This document shows positions 25,686 to 31,225 of a stretch of 31,225 nt of DNA, piece by piece (positions within the stretch are counted from its first letter, which is position 1; every line of letters starts with the position of its first letter). The translations under genes were made by a program, and so were the position numbers. Below the pieces are notes generated by a model that did no database searches, was not told the origin of the DNA, and worked only from the letters and a program-made list of their open reading frames with translations. Origin of the DNA: a virus; the IMG/VR virus record IMGVR_UViG_3300025095_000001, positions 1 through 31,225 of that record; one strand, written 5' to 3'.

Positions 25686-26317
25686 CTTCTCACCCTCCCC
25701 AATATCTCTTTCAATACTTCCATTCTTTTTTCATATGGAAGTCCCGGCGCATGGAATATGAAATCTCCCTCTTCCCATTTACCTCCTTTATCATCCTCAT
25801 AAGGATATAACCAATACGGCATGGCATTGATTTCTTTTTGATGTATAACTGCCACACCTCTAGGGTCCTGACCTATGAGATTCTGCATAACATGCTGGTC
25901 ATTAGCGAATATATCATGTTTGTTATTATCGAAACTCTTAGCAAGTCCAATTACAGAACCGATAAATTGTACTGCCTCTCCACACGATCTAATCAGTATA
26001 ACGTCATTGTTTATACCATTTACATCTTTACCTATAATCATAAATTTATCATCACCATATTTAGTGATAAGAGATTCTATTTGAATATTCATATTGCTGA
26101 AGCATGTGTCTACACCCATAAATAATAGCCAATCGCAATATTTCAACTGGTCTATTATCTGTATCTCTTTCTCCATAACATATTGTTTAAAACTGAAGTA
26201 TCTAGGTAGCACTAGTTGATACCTATTTTTCATGCAATATTCCAATCTATTAGGAGCCGTTAATTGCATCATCTCCCAAGTAACATCATCTGATGGACAG
26301 AGTACAGTTATTCGCAT
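25682..26317 (-). CDS. GT34-like glycosyltransferase
   Basis: This 211-residue protein has a good GGAGG before its ATG. The conserved GT-A features of the GT34 (GMA12/MNN10) group are visible: CDWLLFMGVDTCFSN (61-75), where the usual DxD is replaced by GVDT; GINNDVILIRSC (101-112), the acceptor/donor loop; ANDQHVM (138-144); and GDFIFHAPG (184-192). GT34 enzymes transfer galactose, xylose or mannose onto glycans. Donor and acceptor here are unknown. Its position downstream of the epimerase and transketolase genes suggests that it attaches the sugar they make. Confidence 0.8.
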   Translation of the reverse strand: MRITVLCPSDDVTWEMMQLTAPNRLEYCMKNRYQLVLPRYFSFKQYVMEKEIQIIDQLKYCDWLLFMGVDTCFSNMNIQIESLITKYGDDKFMIIGKDVNGINNDVILIRSCGEAVQFIGSVIGLAKSFDNNKHDIFANDQHVMQNLIGQDPRGVAVIHQKEINAMPYWLYPYEDDKGGKWEEGDFIFHAPGLPYEKRMEVLKEILGRVRR

Positions 26318-26505
26318 GTTACCTCCGCACTATGATGATTTTCAAGGGGGGTATAGTTTGGAAGCAGTATTTCAACTTCCTCTTGAAGACCATCGAGTGT
26401 TACACCAATTGTTTTTATTATTTTAAAATCATATTGTTCATTAACAGATACCAAGATTCGTTTATCGCACTTCCTAAGTAATTTAATTAGTTCTTTTACT
26501 CGCAT
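26308..26505 (-). CDS. Small hypothetical protein
   Basis: I use ATG 26505, which follows AGGAG(G)AAA, giving 65 residues; the upstream in-frame ATG at 26544 lacks such a site. It has a helical start MRVKELIKLLRKCDK, then strands (RILVSVNEQYDFKIIKT). The end reads into the GT34 start by 10 bases. Its family is not known to me. Confidence 0.55.
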   Translation of the reverse strand: MRVKELIKLLRKCDKRILVSVNEQYDFKIIKTIGVTLDGLQEEVEILLPNYTPLENHHSAEVTCE

Positions 26506-26728
26506 TTTCTCCTCCTTTTTTAGATTCAATAAATTTGACACCATAATACCTGCCTATATTTGAACCAAATATAGGTCTTTTATCTATACTTCTAAGATAT
26601 AGATAATCTTCATATTCGTATTCACTTATAACTTTAAACCCGTTTAGAGATACAAATGGATGATTTTTTTCATTATACTTGCTTTTTCTTTCTAAATACA
26701 ATTTACATAATTTTTCTATTATATTCAT
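26483..26728 (-). CDS. Hypothetical protein
   Basis: This 81-residue protein has a clear GGAGG before ATG 26728. It has a basic helix first, then an acidic aromatic run (SEYEYEDYLYLRSIDKR) and a Gly/Tyr segment (GSNIGRYYGVKFIESKK) with mixed strands. The end overlaps the next gene by 23 bases. I do not recognise a family. Confidence 0.55.
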   Translation of the reverse strand: MNIIEKLCKLYLERKSKYNEKNHPFVSLNGFKVISEYEYEDYLYLRSIDKRPIFGSNIGRYYGVKFIESKKGGENASKRTN

Positions 26729-26732
26729 ATCA

Positions 26733-26957
26733 TTACCTCCAACTATTTGTATTTGTTTTTACTCTATTACTAAAGAATTCTTTAATTAACGCCCAAATTA
26801 TTTTGATAATATCCCTCCTATCAATTTCCATAGCCCAATGTTCTTTTTGTTTACCATCTTTAGAATGAAAACTTGTCCATAGTCTGCCATCAAATATTTC
26901 AAACCAATAATTTGTTCTATCTACCCATTGGTTATGACATATTATTCTTGTTCGCAT
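26733..26957 (-). CDS. Hypothetical protein
   Basis: This 74-residue protein starts at ATG 26957 with GAGGAGG before it, 16 bases inside the epimerase gene. It is rich in Trp and Arg (WVDRTNYWFEIFDGRLWTSF). A hydrophobic stretch (DIIKIIWALIKEFF) could be amphipathic helix. Trp-rich small proteins of this kind may bind nucleic acid or protein surfaces, but no family is visible. Confidence 0.5.
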   Translation of the reverse strand: MRTRIICHNQWVDRTNYWFEIFDGRLWTSFHSKDGKQKEHWAMEIDRRDIIKIIWALIKEFFSNRVKTNTNSWR

Positions 26958-28075
26958 ATCATCCTCCTCATGCCTTCCTCCAATGTAGTCTTAGCCTTCC
27001 AACCTAATTTTTCTTCTGCTATTCTTGGATTACCATACCATGCACTTAAATCCCATTGCCTTTTCTCCATAGAACCGAAACTTAAATGCCCGGTACAGTT
27101 AAATATCTTATTAGATATTTTTGCCACCTCTTCCATATTAGTCTGAACTCCACTTGCTATATTTATCACCCACCCCTTGACACTATCTACCTTTACTGCC
27201 GCCAAAATAAGGGCCTCTATGCAATCGTCTATATAGACAAAATCTCTTGATATATCTTTATCTACAAAATGAGGATAGCATCCTCTTTTACCATATTCTA
27301 TAACCTTAGGTATCAACCGTTCTTTATCTTCCAATGGTCCATAGATCGAATATAGTCTAAGGTCTACAACAGGGAAGTTAAGGACTTGACCGTAATACTT
27401 AATCAAATAACTTACTCCTATCTTGGCACAAGCATAATCGGAATTTGGTACTAAGGTATCTGTTTCCCTAGGACCTGAGCAGTTAATACCATACTCCGAC
27501 TGACTACCGGCTTGAACAAACGCATCATAACCAATTTCCTTAAGTATTCTGAGTAGGTTGTTTGTTCCCATATAGTTGATATTATATATCTGGGTGCTAT
27601 CTGTCTGTATAGATGTACCGCCGTAGGTTGTAAGGTTGAATATGGTGGCAGGTTTTAAGAAGTTAAGCATATGTTTCATCTGTTCATAGTTGGTTATATC
27701 GGCGAACAGTAAATTGCTTTCTTCTTGGTTGCGCCAACTGTAAGGCTGACGTGAACAGCCGTAGATATCCTCTCTGAACCGTTTAAGATGTTTATATAAG
27801 GAAGCACCTATGAATCCTGATACTCCGACTATTAGGATAGGGCCTTTGAGTTGCATGGCTATATCTCGTTGCCAAACATATTCAGGACAAATTGCCATTT
27901 TTATATCTTTAATTGGGATAACAGAAGTAAGACATACACCTGAACCAAGTCCAGTATCTCCCGGTTTTGGTTCCAAAGTGATACCAGGTTCACCGCCAGT
28001 CATGGTATATGGATACGACTGAACTGTTCTTACCTCACCACAATGGATTACTTTATCTCCTTTCTTATATCCCAT
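26942..28075 (-). CDS. NAD-dependent sugar epimerase/dehydratase with N-terminal extension
   Basis: I start at ATG 28075 (377 residues), after GAGGAGG; an upstream in-frame codon at 28168 would overlap the transketolase gene by over 100 bases. Residues about 79-377 are an extended short-chain dehydrogenase: GVSGFIG (84-90) for NAD binding, GSQSEYG (190-196) with the Ser, YACAK (214-218) for the catalytic Tyr and Lys, and DISRDFVYIDD (274-284) for sugar-nucleotide binding. Residues 1-78 are a separate small domain (KKGDKVIHCGEVRTVQSY, possibly SH3-like) not usual in the family. It would convert a nucleotide sugar. Confidence 0.85.
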   Translation of the reverse strand: MGYKKGDKVIHCGEVRTVQSYPYTMTGGEPGITLEPKPGDTGLGSGVCLTSVIPIKDIKMAICPEYVWQRDIAMQLKGPILIVGVSGFIGASLYKHLKRFREDIYGCSRQPYSWRNQEESNLLFADITNYEQMKHMLNFLKPATIFNLTTYGGTSIQTDSTQIYNINYMGTNNLLRILKEIGYDAFVQAGSQSEYGINCSGPRETDTLVPNSDYACAKIGVSYLIKYYGQVLNFPVVDLRLYSIYGPLEDKERLIPKVIEYGKRGCYPHFVDKDISRDFVYIDDCIEALILAAVKVDSVKGWVINIASGVQTNMEEVAKISNKIFNCTGHLSFGSMEKRQWDLSAWYGNPRIAEEKLGWKAKTTLEEGMRRMICEQE

Positions 28076-28943
28076 TAACCGCCTCCTCAATGCTTTTCTT
28101 ATCCAATCTATTCTCCTTCTGATGATATGCCTGTGAGCCATAGAGACCGTTCTGATAGCCCTTGGCATACAGATGTTTGAACACTATATTATCCTTAGCA
28201 TTCGCCAACATCATCAACTCATGCGCTATCATCTCCCCTATGCCTCCACGTTTAACGTGTTCTTCTATGACGATCAATTTCTCTGTTCTTGCGATACTAG
28301 CTATCACTTCATTGTCTAATGTAAATGGAACTTCGTTGATGGCAAACACATCTGCGCCTAAGCCTATGGCGTTGAGAACTACCGGACCAATTCCTATTAT
28401 TGTGGCCTTATTACCTGCACTTAATTTCCGTATGGGATAATACTCTCGCCACATACACGTATCTTCACCATATCCCAACCTTAAGTATGCTGGTTCTGAC
28501 TGGTACATCATCCAATTTGTAACAAAACTAACATCGTTATTGTTACACGGCACATAACACTTCATATTCTGAAGACAGGACATTATCGCTATGTCTTCAA
28601 TCGAGTGATGGGTAGCACCCATTATGCCGTAGCCATAGCCTCCGCCGTTACCCACGATCTTAACATTCATATTATGCAGACAGACATCTACCTTAATCTG
28701 CTCTAGGCATCTGGCTGTAACGAACGGCGCTATGCTATATACCACCGGCTTAAGCCCCTGTGATGCCATCCCGGCAGCCATAGACATCATATTAGCCTCT
28801 GCTACCCCACAGTTTATGAATCTATCTCCGATAGCCTTCTGTAGAGACTCACAAGCCATAAAACCTACGTCACCTGTAAGGAACCGAATCTTGTCGTCTG
28901 CGATAGCTAACTTCTCTATAGTGCTGAAGAATTCTTTTCTCAT
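28065..28943 (-). CDS. Transketolase-type protein, C-terminal half
   Basis: This 292-residue protein corresponds to the pyrimidine-binding and C-terminal domains of a transketolase-like thiamine diphosphate enzyme. Visible signatures: CGVAEANM (45-52) with the catalytic Glu49, GATHHSIEDI (109-118), and a C-terminal domain from about 170 with AINEVPFT and IVIEEHVKRGG. It must pair with the N-terminal half encoded at 29312. ATG 28943 overlaps the stop before it (ATGA). Split pairs of this kind are common in bacterial sugar gene clusters. I see no phage precedent in my own knowledge, so check it. Confidence 0.85.
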   Translation of the reverse strand: MRKEFFSTIEKLAIADDKIRFLTGDVGFMACESLQKAIGDRFINCGVAEANMMSMAAGMASQGLKPVVYSIAPFVTARCLEQIKVDVCLHNMNVKIVGNGGGYGYGIMGATHHSIEDIAIMSCLQNMKCYVPCNNNDVSFVTNWMMYQSEPAYLRLGYGEDTCMWREYYPIRKLSAGNKATIIGIGPVVLNAIGLGADVFAINEVPFTLDNEVIASIARTEKLIVIEEHVKRGGIGEMIAHELMMLANAKDNIVFKHLYAKGYQNGLYGSQAYHQKENRLDKKSIEEAVNGI

Positions 28944-29137
28944 CTACGCCCCCTCTTAATAATACTCATTTCTTTTCTCTCTGAATCATATAAATTTCGT
29001 TTAACGCTATTAAACCTTTTCTTGTGGCAATATCTGCACTGTTGTTCTAGGTAAAAACTCATATCTATACTTGTAGTTTTCCAGACAGTGGTTGTTTTCC
29101 ACCCGTGTATACCTAACCAACATAGGAATTTACGCAT
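28940..29137 (-). CDS. Small zinc-knuckle-type phage protein
   Basis: This is a 65-residue protein. The start MRKFLCWLGIHGW resembles a small phage family with an N-terminal 'LLG.H.W' motif and a CxxC. A second pair lies at C34 and C37 (QQCRYCHKKR). The C-terminus is very basic (RKEMSIIKRGRR). The site GGAGGAGGATG lies just before ATG 29137. It is coupled by overlapping codons to the transketolase C-half. The function is unknown. Confidence 0.6.
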   Translation of the reverse strand: MRKFLCWLGIHGWKTTTVWKTTSIDMSFYLEQQCRYCHKKRFNSVKRNLYDSERKEMSIIKRGRR

Positions 29138-29315
29138 TTTTCATCCTCCTCCAAATCTCATACAACAACTCCTTGGTTGTATACTTCTTAAATTCCCAAC
29201 CTTGACACTTACAAAGTGTTACCGGGATATTGTTGGTCCATGTGGTAAACATAACCCCATCCCTAATAATGGGTATCTGACCACCACACTTCTTGCAGTT
29301 GGGTAACATGCTCAT
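29130..29315 (-). CDS. Zinc-ribbon-type small protein
   Basis: This 61-residue protein has C7-x2-C10 and C35-x-C37, the spacing of a zinc ribbon. The C-terminal half is a basic helix (TKELLYEIWRRMKNA). ATG 29315 overlaps the stop of the transketolase N-half (ATGA). It lies between the two transketolase halves and might act as an adaptor. That is a guess from position. Confidence 0.6.
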   Translation of the reverse strand: MSMLPNCKKCGGQIPIIRDGVMFTTWTNNIPVTLCKCQGWEFKKYTTKELLYEIWRRMKNA

Positions 29316-30136
29316 ATGTCCACCTCCCCCATAGCTATCTCATATTGTTCCTTATTCATCGGTAGATAATGCCATCTATAGTCGTGTTCCATAAATGACA
29401 CACCGTCTCCCTTAACTGTATGCACTACCGTGCAGTTGGGAAGTGAGGATATGAAGTCATCCACGTTAAGAATATCGTTTACATCTCCCAACCCCTGCAA
29501 CTGGTTCTTGTCGACTATTATATGCAGGTTCTTTATCTTGTGTTGTTTGATAAACAGCGCCGCTTCGTGAGTTTGTCCTTCTTGGCAATCGCCTTCACTA
29601 AGGAGGCAGTACACTTGTCCTTTTGTAACCGACGCAATTCCAATAGAGATAGATAACCCATGTCCGAGAGATCCGGTACCAAATATGATGTTACAAATTT
29701 GCTTGTTACACGGAGGGTGCGCAGTAAGTCTCGTTCCGTCCTTGTAGTACGTTTCAATTTCTTCATCTAATATTACCCCCTTGGCCCATAGGACCGCGTA
29801 TAGTGCTGATGCCTTGTGTCCCGGTGATAAGACAAAGATGTCTTCGTCTTTCATGACATTAAAGAACAGGTTGATGAGTATATCCACACAGGATAGAGAG
29901 CTACCTATATGACCCGAATGTGCCTTGTAGTGCATCGTGAGAAGCTTTTTTATTACTTTCTTACGAATATCTATATTGTCAAATCGACATTTGCCATGAC
30001 ATAGTTCCTCATCCCTTTTGCACCTATAAGGATGACCCTTCATAGCTAATGGGCTAAGTCCACCTACAAATATCATACTTAGTTTATCTTGATACCTTTC
30101 TTGACATTCTTCAATTTCCATATCCAGTACCCCCAT
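29312..30136 (-). CDS. Transketolase-type protein, N-terminal half (TPP-binding)
   Basis: This protein has 274 residues from ATG 30136. The thiamine diphosphate domain is clear: KAHSGHIGSSLS (71-82), SPGHKASALYA (104-114), FGTGSLGHGLSI (152-163) and the cofactor motif EGDCQEGQ (181-188) with N211. Residues 1-57 add a Cys-containing segment (C39, C46, C50) not needed in the family. The start is uncertain: ATGs at 30121 and 30076 are alternatives, the last removing the overlap with the radical SAM gene. The partner half is encoded at 28065. Confidence 0.85.
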   Translation of the reverse strand: MGVLDMEIEECQERYQDKLSMIFVGGLSPLAMKGHPYRCKRDEELCHGKCRFDNIDIRKKVIKKLLTMHYKAHSGHIGSSLSCVDILINLFFNVMKDEDIFVLSPGHKASALYAVLWAKGVILDEEIETYYKDGTRLTAHPPCNKQICNIIFGTGSLGHGLSISIGIASVTKGQVYCLLSEGDCQEGQTHEAALFIKQHKIKNLHIIVDKNQLQGLGDVNDILNVDDFISSLPNCTVVHTVKGDGVSFMEHDYRWHYLPMNKEQYEIAMGEVDI

Positions 30137-31225
30137 TTCCCGCCTATTCTACTCCAATCACCATGAGTAATATGATCTAAACCACGTTTAATGTGATAAA
30201 TATGTTTAACTATCCAATGTAGTTTAGGGTATTTTACATAGTATCGTTTTAACATTAAATCAAATAACCACCTAGGCGGTTTAACTATAGTTAATAAATA
30301 TAATATTATATTCTGCATTGTAGGTTGAGTTTGCGTATATGGAGTTGTCGGTAAATTAGGTAATTTCTCATATAACTTAGTACCGGGAAACGAACGTAAA
30401 GAGAATAAGGTTATTGTATATGGTCTATCTAAATCATATAGTAGTTTCTCTGTCTTACCGTAATCCACAATACCTTGTAATGGATTATCAGTTATAATAT
30501 CAAATGCAGGCGGGACCATATTATACTCTCGTCCAATATTTATCAAAATATCAGCTGATTCTCTTATCCTTCCTACGGTCGTTGTTCTGTTATACATATT
30601 CAACATATTTTTTGAACCTGATTGTATACCCATTCTACAACGATTCATGCCTGCCTGCGCCAATCGTTCAACTTTCTGTTTATCAACAGTGTTCGGATGC
30701 ATACCATAGATAACAAATGGCAGGTTAATACGTTTTTTCCATTCAACGCAAAATTGTATAATAACATCAAGGGGTAGAGATATGAAATTATCATCATCAA
30801 ATGCTATGGTTGTAACGAAAGGATATTGTTTTAATGCTAACTCTATTTCTTCTATTATCCAGTCTACCGATTGATACTTGAGTTTTTTATATCCGGGATC
30901 AAGACTAATGAGCGCGTCATTGGCACAGTAAGAGCAACTGAATGGACAGCCGGTAGTCCAGAGGGTTCTGAAGAGCGTTCCATTATAAATGGCGTAGTCA
31001 ATAGGTGTGAGAACTCTAAATAACTTGGTTCTAAAATCATATATTTTGCAGTCGTAGCCTTGATATGAATGTCTTTGAATATTGGAGACACCCAAGTACG
31101 CACTTGTCCATTCTTCCCCTTCCCCACGGCAAATAATGTCCGCATATTTACTAGCCTCCTCTGGATAAAGGGTTGGATGCGCTCCTCCCCATACTGTTTT
31201 AATATTTATATTATTATATTTAATT
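30079..31225 (-). CDS. Radical SAM enzyme with B12-binding-type N-terminus (partial)
   Basis: The frame is open from the stop at 30079 to the right edge of the window, so the true start lies outside. The first visible residues (from 31225) include WGGAHPTLYPEEASKYADII and RGEGEEW, the hallmark end of a cobalamin-binding domain in B12-dependent radical SAM proteins. Then TTGCPFSCSYCAND (about 30958-30919) gives the 4Fe-4S motif C-x3-C-x2-C. GMHPNTVDKQK and CRMGIQSGSKN match the usual radical SAM barrel elements. Such enzymes make methyl transfers or rearrangements on unactivated carbon. Here it heads the sugar operon, so a sugar or acceptor is a plausible substrate. Confidence 0.85.
   Translation of the reverse strand, partial: IKYNNINIKTVWGGAHPTLYPEEASKYADIICRGEGEEWTSAYLGVSNIQRHSYQGYDCKIYDFRTKLFRVLTPIDYAIYNGTLFRTLWTTGCPFSCSYCANDALISLDPGYKKLKYQSVDWIIEEIELALKQYPFVTTIAFDDDNFISLPLDVIIQFCVEWKKRINLPFVIYGMHPNTVDKQKVERLAQAGMNRCRMGIQSGSKNMLNMYNRTTTVGRIRESADILINIGREYNMVPPAFDIITDNPLQGIVDYGKTEKLLYDLDRPYTITLFSLRSFPGTKLYEKLPNLPTTPYTQTQPTMQNIILYLLTIVKPPRWLFDLMLKRYYVKYPKLHWIVKHIYHIKRGLDHITHGDWSRIGGKWGYWIWKLKNVKKGIKIN

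Noticed and set aside
24889-26481. Rightward frames across the leftward operon
   Set aside because: They lack ribosome sites and recognisable products and are opposite to supported genes.
29533-29766. 77-residue leftward frame inside the transketolase N-half
   Set aside because: It overlaps a motif-rich gene in another frame and has no homology signal.
28065-30136. Frameshifted single transketolase
   Set aside because: Each half has its own start and stop with coupled genes between them, so they are separate genes, not a broken one.
1-31225. tRNA or rRNA genes, integrase or attachment site
   Set aside because: By eye no cloverleaf with a CCA-type end, no tyrosine or serine recombinase and no att-like repeat was seen; a tRNA scan could still find a weak one.

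Overview
The window is part of the genome of a tailed double-stranded DNA phage. It most resembles podoviruses: the tail genes are tubular-protein and internal-virion-protein types, and I see no tape-measure, sheath or baseplate gene. The DNA is AT-rich. Genes are packed head to tail with ATGA or TAATG junctions and clear AGGAGG-type ribosome binding sites, so the host is probably a low-GC bacterium that uses Shine-Dalgarno initiation. I see no polymerase, helicase, integrase, repressor or tRNA gene, so replication and control genes must lie outside the window. The host and exact taxon cannot be named from this sequence.

Bases 1-945 carry no convincing gene. They hold A/T-rich iteron-like repeats, one perfect DnaA-box match, palindromes, two perfect 17-bp repeats and a strong sigma70-type promoter (875-902) reading right. 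This looks like a control region and possibly an origin. From 946 to about 24670 everything reads rightward: small basic protein, TerS, TerL, portal, small proteins, scaffold, major capsid protein, decoration protein, a five-gene accessory island (methyltransferase-GT9 fusion, zinc-ribbon protein, second GT9, HNH endonuclease, zinc-ribbon methyltransferase), tail tubular proteins A and B, an orphan half of endonuclease VII, a GNAT acetyltransferase, three probable internal virion proteins, a collar-domain tail fibre, and a lysis cassette of small membrane proteins around a likely endolysin.

From 31225 down to 24594 everything reads leftward as one tightly overlapping run that enters from outside the window: a B12-binding-type radical SAM enzyme (cut by the edge), the N-terminal half of a split transketolase, two small zinc-binding-type proteins, the C-terminal transketolase half, an NAD-dependent sugar epimerase with an extra N-terminal domain, three unknown small proteins, a GT34-like glycosyltransferase, three more small proteins and a VRR-NUC nuclease. 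The two arms converge and overlap by 77 bp.

The most unusual content is the amount of carbohydrate chemistry: two GT9-type transferases and two methyltransferases between capsid and tail genes, and a radical SAM / split transketolase / epimerase / GT34 operon. The simplest reading is that the phage makes or remodels an unusual sugar and places it on a virion protein, on the host surface or on DNA. The sequence does not say which. A second novelty is a repeat array of about seven units, probably a beta-propeller, inserted in the tail tubular protein B homologue.
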